Below are positions 35,627 through 45,047 of a stretch of 64,000 bases of DNA, one piece after another (position 1 is the stretch's first letter; every line of letters starts with the position of its first letter). This DNA is from Deefgea tanakiae (GTDB taxonomy: Bacteria; Pseudomonadota; Gammaproteobacteria; Burkholderiales; Chitinibacteraceae). The stretch spans positions 2,914,001-2,978,000 of the forward strand of contig NZ_CP081150.1 of NCBI RefSeq assembly GCF_019665765.1, in the 5' to 3' direction. Both the position numbers and the translations under genes were made by a program. The notes beneath the pieces were generated by a model. It had not been told where the DNA came from, made no database searches, and saw only the letters and a program-made list of their open reading frames with translations.

Positions 35627-35814
35627 TACCCACCTCCATTCATCACGAGATAGCGCGCTACAACCAGCATGAGCACCACCAAAGCTGCAGCAGAAACCAA
35701 ACCTAACACGATGATGTGCCGCAACTTAATAGGCGCTTGCTCAGCATTTTTCCTGCTGCGAACCCCAAAAAATCCGGCCATTACCGCTTTGAATGCGGCC
35801 AGCACTTCGCTCAT
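35626..35814 (-). CDS. DUF2970 small membrane protein
   Basis: A 62-residue protein with one helix (IIVLGLVSAAALVVLMLVVARYLV) and a basic head (FKAVMAGFFGVRSRKN). The FFGVRS segment before the helix is the DUF2970 mark. Genes of this kind sit between ctaG and subunit III in betaproteobacterial oxidase clusters. It overlaps both neighbours by ATGA and TAATG. Role unknown, presumably oxidase assembly. Confidence 0.85.
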   Translation of the reverse strand: MSEVLAAFKAVMAGFFGVRSRKNAEQAPIKLRHIIVLGLVSAAALVVLMLVVARYLVMNGGG

Positions 35815-36314
35815 TGCGCCACCGCCTGCAAGCTATACGATAAAGTTGCCGCGCCCATCTCTGCGGGCAGCTGATCGGCTACCAATAACACCACCGTTAC
35901 TTCACGTCGTTCGTTGGCTTGCAACACCAATTCATCAAAACAAAAGCATTCCAATTTTTGCAATAAGCCTGCAGCGCGTACCGGAGCGAAACTTGGAATG
36001 GCGCGTAATTTAAGTGGCTGATCGGAGGTATTCGCCAGTAAAAATCGCGTTTTCACAATGCCACCCGCTTGCGCCATTTGCACGGTGTCTAAAGCCTGAA
36101 TCGTCGCCGCAACGCCACTGGCGACATTCGTATCGAACTCAAGCCTTAACGCGGCACTCGATTGGGTAATCGATGCTTGCGCCTGGTCGATACCTAGCGC
36201 TTTACAAAATGCCACATACAAGGGTGATAAAGCGTAGCCAAAGCCAAACATCAGCAAAGCAATCACCGCCAGCTTGATTGCCATTTTTTGATTACGTTGT
36301 GCCAAGCTCGTCAT
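35811..36314 (-). CDS. ctaG: Cytochrome c oxidase assembly protein CtaG (Cox11)
   Basis: Delivers copper to the CuB centre of subunit I. A 167-residue protein with one N-terminal helix (LAVIALLMFGFGYALSPLYVAFC) and a periplasmic Ig-like domain. The copper motif is ECFCFDELVL near residue 120, with two Cys. YALSPLYVAFCKALGI is also typical. The motif placement and length fit Cox11; it follows the 31-residue protein by 56 bases. Confidence 0.95.
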   Translation of the reverse strand: MTSLAQRNQKMAIKLAVIALLMFGFGYALSPLYVAFCKALGIDQAQASITQSSAALRLEFDTNVASGVAATIQALDTVQMAQAGGIVKTRFLLANTSDQPLKLRAIPSFAPVRAAGLLQKLECFCFDELVLQANERREVTVVLLVADQLPAEMGAATLSYSLQAVAQ

Positions 36315-36370
36315 GAGGCATCTCGATATGTATATTCAGCAGAGCCATTCAATTCAATTGATGTAGCGCA

Positions 36371-36466
36371 TTACCCATCAATGACGATTTGCCTAACAAT
36401 CACTAGCGCAAAAAATATCGCCGCGAGCATAGTGAGTTTTAGCGCAGTTTTTTGATTGGCATTCAT
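36371..36466 (-). CDS. Small cytochrome oxidase assembly protein (31 aa)
   Basis: A 31-residue single-helix protein: MNANQKTALKL, then a helix AAIFFALVIVRQIVIDG. It lies three bases after the ctaD stop and before ctaG. I know of short 'cytochrome oxidase small assembly proteins' in exactly this slot in other betaproteobacteria, which supports a real gene. Too short for many gene callers. The purines around the ctaD stop may serve as its ribosome site. Confidence 0.75.
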   Translation of the reverse strand: MNANQKTALKLTMLAAIFFALVIVRQIVIDG

Positions 36467-36469
36467 GCT

Positions 36470-38098
36470 TTACTCCACCGCCTGCGCGCGCAAACCGCGC
36501 TGCACGGTTGCTAAATCGGGTGGTGTTTCCCATGTATGGTGTGGCGCGGGTGACGGCACCTCCCACTCCAAGGTATTACCTCCTTCCCATGGGCTGCTCG
36601 GGGCAGGACCAACACCGCCGCGAATGGTATGAATCACATTAAAGAAGAAGAAAATTTGCCCAAGGCCAAAACAGAATGCGCCGACGCTGGCGATGGCGTT
36701 AAAGTCAGTAAATTGCAGCGCGTAATCGGGAATTCGGCGCGGCATTCCGGCCAAGCCCAAAAAGTGCATCGGAAAGAAGGTGACGTTGAACCAGATCATC
36801 GACCACCAGAAATGAAACTTGCCGCGGCCTTCGTGGTACATATAACCAGTCCACTTCGGCAACCAATAGTATACGGCTGCAAACAAGCTAAATAGAGCGC
36901 CAGCGACCAATACATAATGAAAATGTGCCACCACATAATAGGTGTCGTGCATCTGGGTATCGACTGGGGCAATCGACAAAATCAAGCCAGAAAAACCACC
37001 TACGGTGAATAGACAGACAAAGCCAATCGCAAACAGCATCGGGGTTTCAAATGTCAAACTGCCTTGCCACATCGTGGCGATCCAATTAAATACTTTCACG
37101 CCGGTCGGTACGGCAATCAACATGGTCAAAAACATAAAAAAGAGTTGTGCCGTAGCGGGCATCCCTACCGCAAACATATGGTGCCCCCAGACCATAAATG
37201 ACAAAATAGCGATCGAGCAAGTGGCGTATACCATTGAAACATAGCCAAACAAAGGCTTGCGAGAGAATACAGGTATAATCTGGCTCACAATCCCAAAAGC
37301 GGGTAGCGCCATAATGTAGACTTCGGGGTGGCCGAAAAACCAGAAAATATGCTGAAACAGTACTGGGTCACCACCGCCAGCCGCTTTGAAAAAATGCGTG
37401 TCAAAATGTCGATCCGTCAGTAGCATCGTCACCGCGCCTGCGAGCACCGGCGCAACGGCAATCAGCAAATAAGCTGTAACCAGTGAAGTCCACGCAAACA
37501 AAGGCATTTTGAGTAAAGTCATGCCAGGTGCACGCATATTGAGCACCGTAGTGATGATGTTGATTGAGCCCATAATCGACGACAATCCCAGTAGATGAAT
37601 ACTAAAGATCGCTAAATCCATCCCCATACCACTTTGAATCGATAAGGGGGGATATAAAGTCCAGCCGCCGCCTGCCGCGCCACCCGGTACAAACAAAGAA
37701 ATAATCAACAGCGCCGCAGCGGGCGGTAAGAGCCAAAAACTCCAGTTATTCATCCGCGCGAAGGCCATATCGGGCGCACCAATCATCAGTGGCAACATCC
37801 AGTTTGCTAGGCCGGTAAATGCCGGCATAATCGCGCCAAAGACCATGATAATGCCGTGCAGTGTGGTCAGCTGATTGAAAAACTCCGGTTGCCAATACTG
37901 TAATCCTGGCTGAAAAAGTTCGGCACGTATCCCCAGCGCCATCACGCCACCCGTTATAAACATGACAAAGGCAAACCATAAATACAGCGTGCCGATGTCT
38001 TTATGATTGGTCGCATACAGCCAACGCTGCCAACCACCTTGCGGGTGATGAGTGGCAAGTCCATGATCGGTATGGTGCAAAGTGTCTGAGCTCATCAT
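36470..38098 (-). CDS. ctaD: Cytochrome c oxidase subunit I
   Basis: The catalytic subunit carrying heme a, heme a3 and CuB; 542 residues, twelve helices. LYATNHKDIGTLYLWFAF opens it. The haem ligands lie in TTLHGIIMVF and in VVAHFHYVLVAGALF; the CuB-tyrosine helix is FWFFGHPEVYIMALPAFGI, and HHMFAVG follows. KxxDTYYVVAHFHY-type sequence is standard. AAGGACGA precedes ATG 38098. It is the second gene of the operon, seven bases after ctaC. Confidence 0.97.
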   Translation of the reverse strand: MMSSDTLHHTDHGLATHHPQGGWQRWLYATNHKDIGTLYLWFAFVMFITGGVMALGIRAELFQPGLQYWQPEFFNQLTTLHGIIMVFGAIMPAFTGLANWMLPLMIGAPDMAFARMNNWSFWLLPPAAALLIISLFVPGGAAGGGWTLYPPLSIQSGMGMDLAIFSIHLLGLSSIMGSINIITTVLNMRAPGMTLLKMPLFAWTSLVTAYLLIAVAPVLAGAVTMLLTDRHFDTHFFKAAGGGDPVLFQHIFWFFGHPEVYIMALPAFGIVSQIIPVFSRKPLFGYVSMVYATCSIAILSFMVWGHHMFAVGMPATAQLFFMFLTMLIAVPTGVKVFNWIATMWQGSLTFETPMLFAIGFVCLFTVGGFSGLILSIAPVDTQMHDTYYVVAHFHYVLVAGALFSLFAAVYYWLPKWTGYMYHEGRGKFHFWWSMIWFNVTFFPMHFLGLAGMPRRIPDYALQFTDFNAIASVGAFCFGLGQIFFFFNVIHTIRGGVGPAPSSPWEGGNTLEWEVPSPAPHHTWETPPDLATVQRGLRAQAVE

Positions 38099-38104
38099 TC
38101 GTCC

Positions 38105-39211
38105 TTATTTTCTCGCCGCACGAATTTCAGCAGGCATCACGATGTCGGCCTGATTGCCCCAGCTAGTGCGCTGATAGCTCAATACTGCCGCCAATTCCAC
38201 ATCCGATAATGCCGACCAAGCTGGCATTGCATTTTTGCCCTGCAAGACCAAATCGATATGCGCTGCTTTGGCACCCGTGGCAATTTTTGAGCCTACGATG
38301 GCAGGATATGCGCCACCACCAATACCGTTCGATTTATGGCAAGACGCGCAATTGGCCTCATATACTTGCTGCCCGCGGGCGATCAATTCAGTCCGAGTCC
38401 ATGCTTTATTCGGGTCATCTTTGGCCGCTTTTGCGCGCGCTTGTTGAGTGGCGATCCACTTAGAAAAATCATCCTCAGAAACAACCTGCACCACAATCGG
38501 CATAAATGCATGATCTTTACCGCATAACTCAACACACTGCCCACGGTAAGTGCCGATTTTTTCGGCTTTAAACCAGGTATCGCGAATAAAACCGGGAATG
38601 GCGTCTTGCTTGACGCCAAAGGCAGGCACCCCCCAGCTATGAATCACGTCATTACTGGTGGTGAGAATACGAATTTTCTTGCCAACAGGCACCACGACAG
38701 GCTCATCGACTGCCAGTAAATAGTGCTCAGTTTTCGCCTGACCTCGACCATCGAAGTTTTCAATTTGCTCGCGTGGGGTGGCTAGCTTACTTTTGAAGCC
38801 AAAACCATGATCCAAGTAGTCGTAAGACCAAAACCACTGAAATCCCGTCGCTTTAATCGTAAAGTCGGCGCCGTGCGTGTTTTTTTGCGCCAAAATCACA
38901 CTGGCGGCTGGCCACGCCATGCCCAGCAAAATAATGGCGGGTATCAAGGTCCACAGAATTTCAACCAAGGTGTTTTCATGAAACGGCTTGGCCTCGTGCC
39001 CGAGTGATTTTCTATGGCGCAAAATGGCGTAAAACATAAAGCCAAATACCAAAAAGAAAATCACAAAAATCACTAACATCAGCCATGTGTGCAGGGATTC
39101 AATTTGCCGAGCAATACCCGTCACAGGGGGCTGGAAGGACCACATTGCATCTTGCGCGCACGCCCAATGCGCTGCGAAAAAAGCACCTACACCCAATAGA
39201 CGTCTGAGCAT
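38105..39211 (-). CDS. ctaC: Cytochrome c oxidase subunit II with fused cytochrome c domain
   Basis: Takes electrons from cytochrome c to the CuA centre; the fused haem c makes it a caa3-type oxidase. 368 residues: a signal peptide (MLRRLLGVGAFFAAHWACAQ), two helices (LMLVIFVIFFLVFGFMFYAI; LVEILWTLIPAIILLGMAWPA), and a cupredoxin domain with the CuA ligands HSWGVPAFGV and GQCVELCGKDHAFM. A C-terminal class I cytochrome c domain has C288-A-S-C291-H292. GGAG lies before the ATG. First gene of the cluster, so the promoter is at 39212-39400. Confidence 0.96.
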   Translation of the reverse strand: MLRRLLGVGAFFAAHWACAQDAMWSFQPPVTGIARQIESLHTWLMLVIFVIFFLVFGFMFYAILRHRKSLGHEAKPFHENTLVEILWTLIPAIILLGMAWPAASVILAQKNTHGADFTIKATGFQWFWSYDYLDHGFGFKSKLATPREQIENFDGRGQAKTEHYLLAVDEPVVVPVGKKIRILTTSNDVIHSWGVPAFGVKQDAIPGFIRDTWFKAEKIGTYRGQCVELCGKDHAFMPIVVQVVSEDDFSKWIATQQARAKAAKDDPNKAWTRTELIARGQQVYEANCASCHKSNGIGGGAYPAIVGSKIATGAKAAHIDLVLQGKNAMPAWSALSDVELAAVLSYQRTSWGNQADIVMPAEIRAARK

Positions 39212-39402
39212 TCGTCCGTCTCCAGCTAACTTGTGCTTTTACACTAGCTGAGATTTCATAAGGTGCAAGTCTTTGAATTAATATAGAAAATTGCTGCAAA
39301 GCAACAATGGCCGCTTATCTGAAAACGTAGAAAATAAACTCAGTTACGACTATCAAAAAGCTAATCACTCATTGTTGTGATTTGCTCTGGGAGGGCGACA
39401 TC

Positions 39403-40170
39403 ATGGACTTACATCTCAACGAACTCGACCAACACTTCACCATGCCGGTAACTCGAAAAATAGCCATCAATCGTCCATTAGTTTGGCTACAAATGGGTTG
39501 GGCTGACATGATGAAGCATCCTGCACCTAGCTTGATGTATGGGGTGCTGATTGCTGTGATTGGTGGTGGTTTATTGCTTTTTTCACAGCAAAATCTTCAT
39601 TTATTTACCACGGCAATTACCGGCTTTTTGCTGCTCGCCCCCTTAGGTGCCGCGGGGATTTATGAATTGACTAGTGAACGTGACGAGGAACGAGAAACTT
39701 CATTTATGCAATCGATTCACGATCTATATAAAAACGGTGGGCAATTAGCATTTTTAGGCGTGATTTTGGCCATGGTGGCCATTGCGTGGGAACGCGCATC
39801 TGCAATTTTATTTGCCTTAATGGTGCCACAGCAAATTACCAGCACGGATTCAATTCTTGCTTCACTCACAGGTGAAATGCTACCGTTTACCATCATTTGG
39901 GCGGCATCAGGATTTGTGTTGGCTTGTTTTGTCTTTGCGCTAACCGCCGTTTCAATTCCGATGCTTGCTGATCGTGAAGTTGATAGCGTTACCGCAATGA
40001 TGACTAGCCTACGTGCAGTGGCAGAAAATATTCCCGCCATGATCGTGTGGGCTGCTATCTTGGTTGGGCTCACTGCGATTGGTTTTGCTACCTACTTGAT
40101 TGGCCTAATCGTCATTTTTCCGCTACTTGGGCATGCTACTTGGTACGCCTACAAGGAACTGGTTGAGTAA
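39403..40170 (+). CDS. DUF2189-family membrane protein
   Basis: A 255-residue inner-membrane protein with about six helices. From ATG 39403 (strong GGGAGGG site) it shows the DUF2189 pattern: RKIAINRPLVWLQMGWADMMKHPAPSLMYGVLIAVIG, LLLAPLGAAGIYELTSERDE, SIPMLADREVDSVTAMMTSLRAV, and YLIGLIVIFPLLGHATWYAYKELVE at the end, where the WADM..P...LMYG and GHATWYAYK parts are characteristic. Function unknown; often near oxidase genes, here divergent from ctaC. Its last 26 codons and downstream DNA are partly duplicated just after the gene. Confidence 0.88.
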   Translation: MDLHLNELDQHFTMPVTRKIAINRPLVWLQMGWADMMKHPAPSLMYGVLIAVIGGGLLLFSQQNLHLFTTAITGFLLLAPLGAAGIYELTSERDEERETSFMQSIHDLYKNGGQLAFLGVILAMVAIAWERASAILFALMVPQQITSTDSILASLTGEMLPFTIIWAASGFVLACFVFALTAVSIPMLADREVDSVTAMMTSLRAVAENIPAMIVWAAILVGLTAIGFATYLIGLIVIFPLLGHATWYAYKELVE

Positions 40171-40338
40171 TGATTCATGCATTCTACATGCTGACGGAGA
40201 CTGGCAGTACTGACGTATTTAATCGGCCTACTTATAATTTTCTCTTATCAGTTACACGAATTGGGACGCTGACAAGAAACTGCTTGAGTAAAAATACACA
40301 CTCTCTGCATCTTGACGGAAATCAGAAAAACTGAGCTC
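40093..40338 (+). repeat. Diverged tandem duplication of the DUF2189 3' end (period about 122 bp)
   Basis: Unit A, 40093-40215, holds the last 26 codons of the DUF2189 gene and 45 downstream bases. Unit B, 40216 to about 40338, follows directly and repeats it with 60-70% identity, including the TTGAGTAA stop and the post-stop CATnnTGACGGAnA segment. Offsets fall from 123 to 121 bases because of small indels. Confidence 0.75.
40216..40291 (+). pseudogene. Frameshifted remnant of a DUF2189 C-terminus
   Basis: The second unit of the duplication still reads YLIGLLII, then after a one-base loss FSLISYTNW and DADKKLLE with stop. The intact gene has YLIGLIVI, FPLLGHATW and YAYKELVE. The missing base lies in the TTTT run near 40240. 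It has no start and cannot make protein. The copy is either an old tandem duplication or the trace of a deleted second DUF2189 gene. Confidence 0.65.
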
Positions 40339-40384
40339 GTGCGGGATAATCCCGATTTGGATGCTTGCGCTTACCCTTTAGCAT

Positions 40385-40420
40385 GGCCGTTAGATTGAAC
40401 ACAATCGACGGCCTTTTTTA
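40385..40420 (+). terminator. Terminator-like hairpin just before dppA
   Basis: GGCCGT..GATT pairs with AATC.ACGGCC and is followed by TTTTTT. The last T is only about 20 bases from the dppA start codon, with the dppA ribosome site in between. No promoter fits between them, so dppA mRNA must read through it, which suggests attenuation. Confidence 0.7.
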
Positions 40421-40439
40421 TTACTTCGGAGAATATTCA

Positions 40440-42038
40440 ATGCAATTTGAATTACGCAAACTGATGCTGGCCACGACGCTAGCCTTGCTGGCGGGGACCA
40501 CACTGGCAGCCAATAAAACATTGATCTATTGCTCCGAAGCAAGTCCTTCCGGTTTTGATCCTACTCGCCAAGTGACTGGCACGGATTTTGATGCATCAGC
40601 CGAAACGATTTTTAACCGACTCACTGAATTTGAGCGCGGCTCAACGCAAATCCGCCCAGGTCTAGCTGAGAAATGGGATGTGTCTGCCGATGGCCTAACG
40701 TACACCTTCAATTTACGCAAAGGCGTTAAATTTCATACCACCCCGTACTTCAAACCAACGCGTGAGTTTAACGCTGACGACGTTGTGTTTACGCTCCAGC
40801 GCATGATTGACAAAAATCATCCGTTCAATAAAGCCGCACCGGCTGATTTCCCTTATGTTTCCGACATGAGCTTGGATACCAATATTGCCGCGATTGAAAA
40901 AGTTGACGCGCATACGGTTCGCGTCAAACTCAAAACGGTCGATGCCGCTTTCTTACAAAACTTGGCAATGTCGTTTGCGTCGATTCACTCCGCTGAATAC
41001 GCCGATCAATTGCTGAAAACAGGTAAAGCGAATCAAATTAATACACAACCGATTGGCACTGGCCCCTTTGTTTTCCGTAGCTATCAAAAAGACTCGAATA
41101 TTCGCTACGACGGTAATAAAGACTACTGGCGCAAAGGTGAAGTACAGCTCGACAAATTGATTTTTGCTGTCACGACAGACCCTTCGGTTCGCTACCAAAA
41201 ACTGCAAAAAAATGAATGCCAAGTGATGGCCTACCCGCGTCCCGCTGATTTGAAATCAATTGAAGCCAATCCAAAATTGAATCTTCTAAAACAAGCTGGT
41301 TTTAACGTGGGCTGGTTGAGCTACAACGTCGAACACAAGCCAATGGATAAACTCGAAGTGCGCCAAGCACTCGATATGGCGATTAATAAACCCGCCATTT
41401 TGGCTGCGGTCTACCAAGGTGCAGGTCAACCAGCCACCAATCCAATGGCACCAACGCAATGGTCATACAATAAAAAACTCAAAGATGCGGCTTACGATCC
41501 AGTGAAAGCGAAAGCCCTGCTAAAAAAAGCCGGCGTTCCTGAAGGCACTGAAATCACGCTATGGGCGATGCCAGTACAACGTCCGTACAATCCTAATGCC
41601 AAATTGATGGCTGAAATGATTCAAGCCGATTGGGCCAAAGTCGGCATCAAAGCGAAAATTGTTAGCTATGAATGGGGCGAATACATCAAGCGCGCCAAAG
41701 CGGGTGAGCACGACTCATTGATGATTGGCTGGACTGGCGACAATGGTGATCCAGACAACTGGTTGGGCGTGAACTTGGGTTGCGAAGCGGTGGGTGGTAA
41801 CAACTACGCACGCTGGTGCAATAAAGAGTTCAACGACATGGTCGTGAAAGCACGTACGTTGAGCAATCAAGCTGAGCGCACCAAGCTTTACGAAAAAGCC
41901 CAAGAAGTCTTCAAACGTGAACTGCCTTGGACGACGATTGCGCACTCCACCGTCTACCAACCTGTGAGCAAATCAGTTGAAGGCTTTAAAGTCAGCCCGT
42001 TTGGTCTCAATTCATTTTACGGCGTGACTGTAAAATAA
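40440..42038 (+). CDS. dppA: Dipeptide ABC transporter substrate-binding protein
   Basis: A 532-residue periplasmic protein of the SBP_bac_5 (DppA/OppA) family. Its signal peptide is LRKLMLATTLALLAGTTLAA. Typical parts are TLIYCSEASPSGFDPTRQVTGTDFDA, AETIFNRLTEFERG, PGLAEKWDVSADGLTYTFNLRKGVKFH, and near the end MIGWTGDNGDPDNWLGVNLGCEAVGGNNYARW, which is diagnostic of DppA. GGAGAAT precedes the ATG at 40440; the reading from 40365 would run through a hairpin. Besides peptides, DppA proteins can bind haem or aminolevulinate. Confidence 0.95.
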   Translation: MQFELRKLMLATTLALLAGTTLAANKTLIYCSEASPSGFDPTRQVTGTDFDASAETIFNRLTEFERGSTQIRPGLAEKWDVSADGLTYTFNLRKGVKFHTTPYFKPTREFNADDVVFTLQRMIDKNHPFNKAAPADFPYVSDMSLDTNIAAIEKVDAHTVRVKLKTVDAAFLQNLAMSFASIHSAEYADQLLKTGKANQINTQPIGTGPFVFRSYQKDSNIRYDGNKDYWRKGEVQLDKLIFAVTTDPSVRYQKLQKNECQVMAYPRPADLKSIEANPKLNLLKQAGFNVGWLSYNVEHKPMDKLEVRQALDMAINKPAILAAVYQGAGQPATNPMAPTQWSYNKKLKDAAYDPVKAKALLKKAGVPEGTEITLWAMPVQRPYNPNAKLMAEMIQADWAKVGIKAKIVSYEWGEYIKRAKAGEHDSLMIGWTGDNGDPDNWLGVNLGCEAVGGNNYARWCNKEFNDMVVKARTLSNQAERTKLYEKAQEVFKRELPWTTIAHSTVYQPVSKSVEGFKVSPFGLNSFYGVTVK

Positions 42039-42051
42039 TTCACTACTGCGC

Positions 42052-42082
42052 CCAATCCCGAGCAGGGATTGGGCCTTTTCTA
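42052..42082 (+). terminator. Intercistronic terminator after dppA
   Basis: GCCCAATCCC / GGGATTGGGC, a perfect 10-bp stem with 5-base loop, then CTTTTCT. It likely makes dppA more abundant than dppBCDF, as usual in such operons. Confidence 0.9.
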
Positions 42083-42130
42083 TGCCTTATCGTCTAACCA
42101 CCCGTGCTGTTTTTGACGGGGAGAGTGCTT

Positions 42131-43141
42131 ATGTTTAGCTTTATCTTCAAGCGCATCTCAGTCGCAATTCCTACTTTCTTGGGTATTACGCTACTGGCCT
42201 TTGCGCTGATTCATATGATTCCGGGCGACCCTGTTTTGCTGCTGGTCGGCGAGCGCCGCCTTGACCCTGAATTTTATCGCGCCGCGATGCAGCGCTTAGG
42301 ACTCGACCAGCCTTTATACGTGCAATATTGGGATTATCTGCGCAATTTATTGCAAGGCAATCTCGGTGAATCCATGGTCACGCACGAACCCGTGATGGCT
42401 GAGTTTCTCAAATTATTCCCCGCTACCGTTGAGCTATCGCTCTGTGCGATGCTATTTGCCGTTGTCTTTGGTTTGGCAGCAGGTATGCTCGCGGCCACCA
42501 AACGAGGTACGGTCATCGACCATACGGTGATGGGCGCTGCACTCACCGGCTATTCAATGCCGATTTTCTGGTGGGGCTTGATTCTTATTATGCTGTTTTC
42601 GGTCCATCTGGGCTGGACACCGGTATCAGGGCGTATTTCTTTGGAATACGATATTACCCCCGTGACCGGATTTATGCTGATTGATACTTTGCTATCGGGT
42701 GAAGAAGGTGCCTTCAAATCAGCGGTGATGCATTTGATTTTACCGGCAGTCGTACTCGGTACGATTCCAATGGCCGTTATTGCACGGATGACTCGCTCAT
42801 CCATGCTAGAAGTGCTGCGCGAAGACTATATCCGCACCGCACGTGCCAAGGGCCTTTCGCGCTCGCGCATCATTTTGGTTCACGCGCTGCGTAATGCGCT
42901 AATGCCGGTCGTCACCGTGATTGGTTTGCAAGTTGGCACACTGCTGGCTGGCGCGGTACTCACCGAGACGATTTTCTCTTGGCCTGGGATTGGTAAATGG
43001 CTGATCGATTCGATCTCACGCCGCGATTACCCCGTTGTGCAAGGCGGTATTTTGCTCATCGCTACGATGATTATTTTTGTTAACTTGCTGGTTGATATCT
43101 TGTATGGCGTTATCAATCCACGTATTCGTCACGCGAGGTAA
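42131..43141 (+). CDS. dppB: Dipeptide ABC transporter permease DppB
   Basis: A 336-residue inner-membrane permease of the BPD_transp_1 family. FSFIFKRISVAIPTFLGITLLAFALIHMIPGDP is the typical start; TRSSMLEVLREDYIRTARAKGLSRSRIILVHALRNALMPVVTVIG is the EAA loop that docks the ATPase. AGTLTETIFSWPGIG-like TETIFSWPGIGKW is present. GGGGAGAG lies 8 bases before ATG 42131. It is followed by dppC after six bases. Confidence 0.95.
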   Translation: MFSFIFKRISVAIPTFLGITLLAFALIHMIPGDPVLLLVGERRLDPEFYRAAMQRLGLDQPLYVQYWDYLRNLLQGNLGESMVTHEPVMAEFLKLFPATVELSLCAMLFAVVFGLAAGMLAATKRGTVIDHTVMGAALTGYSMPIFWWGLILIMLFSVHLGWTPVSGRISLEYDITPVTGFMLIDTLLSGEEGAFKSAVMHLILPAVVLGTIPMAVIARMTRSSMLEVLREDYIRTARAKGLSRSRIILVHALRNALMPVVTVIGLQVGTLLAGAVLTETIFSWPGIGKWLIDSISRRDYPVVQGGILLIATMIIFVNLLVDILYGVINPRIRHAR

Positions 43142-43147
43142 GGTGAA

Positions 43148-44053
43148 ATGCAAACCGCTGCCTCTACAACAGAAGTTCAATTTTCACATCCATCACCGCT
43201 GGCCGAGTTTTGGCAATCGTTCCGCGCTAATCGTGGCGCGCTGATCGCCTTGCTGTATTTCGTCTGTTTAGTGCTAGTAGCAGTATTTGCCTCTGTGCTA
43301 GCACCACACAGCCCTATCGAGCAATACCGTGATGCTTTTCTCACCCCTCCCGTTTGGGCAGAAGGTGGCTCTTGGAAATTTATCCTCGGCACCGACGAAG
43401 TGGGCCGCGATATTTTGTCGCGCCTCATGCATGGCTCACAGTTGTCGCTCACGATTGGTTTGGTATCGGTCTTACTCTCGCTGATCCCTGGCGTGATTCT
43501 CGGCCTAATCGCCGCGTTTTATCCGGGCAAAATTGGTGATGCCATCATGCGCCTGATGGACGTGATGTTGGCCTTGCCATCATTGCTGCTGGCCGTGGCG
43601 ATTGTCGCGATTTTAGGGCCAGGCTTAACCAATACCATGCTGGCGATTGCGATTGTTTCGCTCCCCTCTTACGTGCGTTTAGCGCGTGCTTCGGCGATGA
43701 CCGAATTGCACAAAGACTATGTGATTGCTAGCCGCTTAGCTGGCGCGGGTCAATTGCGCTTGATGTTCAATACCGTGCTACCGAACTGCATGGCCCCGCT
43801 CATCGTGCAAGCGACGCTCGGGTTCTCTGCGGCCATTTTGGATGCCGCCGCACTGGGCTTTTTAGGTTTGGGCGCACAACCACCGTTGCCTGAATGGGGC
43901 ACGATGTTAGCCTCAGCACGCGATTACATCGAAAGCGCTTGGTGGGTCGTTACGATGCCCGGCATTGCAATTCTGATTACCGTGATTGCGCTGAATCTAA
44001 TGGGTGACGGGCTGCGTGATGCGCTCGACCCGAAACTAAAAAAACTGGCGTGA
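43148..44053 (+). CDS. dppC: Dipeptide ABC transporter permease DppC
   Basis: A 301-residue inner-membrane permease, partner of DppB. The N-terminal OppC segment reads [21 protein letters not shown], the DPY-like region [15 protein letters not shown], then [22 protein letters not shown]. The EAA loop is [26 protein letters not shown], and [26 protein letters not shown] completes the family marks. It sits in a row with dppB and dppD. Confidence 0.95.
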   Translation: MQTAASTTEVQFSHPSPLAEFWQSFRANRGALIALLYFVCLVLVAVFASVLAPHSPIEQYRDAFLTPPVWAEGGSWKFILGTDEVGRDILSRLMHGSQLSLTIGLVSVLLSLIPGVILGLIAAFYPGKIGDAIMRLMDVMLALPSLLLAVAIVAILGPGLTNTMLAIAIVSLPSYVRLARASAMTELHKDYVIASRLAGAGQLRLMFNTVLPNCMAPLIVQATLGFSAAILDAAALGFLGLGAQPPLPEWGTMLASARDYIESAWWVVTMPGIAILITVIALNLMGDGLRDALDPKLKKLA

Positions 44054-44063
44054 GGTCAATAAA

Positions 44064-45047
44064 ATGAGTTTATTAGACATCCGCAATCTGAATGTCACGT
44101 TTGGTAAGGGCAGCAATCCATTTCGCGCGGTTTCTGGCCTTGATTTAAGCATCAACACCGGTGAAATTATTGGTATTGTCGGCGAATCGGGCTCGGGCAA
44201 ATCAGTGACAATGCTAGCGATGATGGGCCTGATCGATGCACCCGGTATTGTCACCGCTGATGCGCTCACTTTTGCTGGTCAAGATTTGATCGGCATGAAG
44301 CCCGCGCAAAAGCGCCAAATCATTGGTCGCGATATTGCGATGATTTTCCAAGATGCACTGACCAGCTTAAATCCAGCGTATACCGTTGGCTACCAATTGA
44401 TGGAAACGCTCAAGCAACATACCCCACTACGCGGTGCAGCTTTAACGGCACGTGCGTTGGAGTTGCTCGAACAAGTTGAAATCCCCGATGCCAAATCGCG
44501 CCTGAATGCCTATCCACATCAATTATCCGGCGGCATGAGTCAGCGGGTGATGATTGCGATGGCGATTGCCTGTAAACCCAAGCTGTTGATCGCCGACGAG
44601 CCGACCACCGCGCTCGACGTGACGGTGCAGGCGCAAATTATGGCGCTGCTGGTCAATCTGCAGAAGCAGAATGATATGGCGCTGATTTTAATCACTCACG
44701 ATCTGGCCGTCGTCGCTGAAATCGCCGAACGCATGGTCGTCATGTACGCGGGTGAAGTTGTTGAAACCAGCAACACCGACGCGCTTTTTGCTGCACCACG
44801 CCACCCGTATACGCAAGCGCTACTGAGCTCGATTCCTGAGCACAGCAAAGGCGCACGCCGCCTTGCAACGCTCGCTGGCGTCGTGCCGGGGCAATACGAT
44901 AGACCCGCCGGCTGCTTACTCAGCCCACGCTGCCCGTACGCCAACCAAAGCTGTATTGAACAAAAACCACCGCTAGTACCCATATCAGGTACCAGCGTGC
45001 GCTGTTTTACCCCACTTGACTTCAACGGTATACCTAGCCATGAATGA
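44064..45047 (+). CDS. dppD: Dipeptide ABC transporter ATPase DppD
   Basis: A 327-residue ATPase. Walker A is [11 protein letters not shown], the Q loop [14 protein letters not shown], the signature [16 protein letters not shown], Walker [14 protein letters not shown] and the switch His [10 protein letters not shown]. The C-terminal oligopeptide/dipeptide domain has a Cys cluster ([18 protein letters not shown]), the site of the 4Fe-4S cluster in related proteins. Its end overlaps the dppF start by eight bases (ATGAATGA). Confidence 0.95.
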   Translation: MSLLDIRNLNVTFGKGSNPFRAVSGLDLSINTGEIIGIVGESGSGKSVTMLAMMGLIDAPGIVTADALTFAGQDLIGMKPAQKRQIIGRDIAMIFQDALTSLNPAYTVGYQLMETLKQHTPLRGAALTARALELLEQVEIPDAKSRLNAYPHQLSGGMSQRVMIAMAIACKPKLLIADEPTTALDVTVQAQIMALLVNLQKQNDMALILITHDLAVVAEIAERMVVMYAGEVVETSNTDALFAAPRHPYTQALLSSIPEHSKGARRLATLAGVVPGQYDRPAGCLLSPRCPYANQSCIEQKPPLVPISGTSVRCFTPLDFNGIPSHE

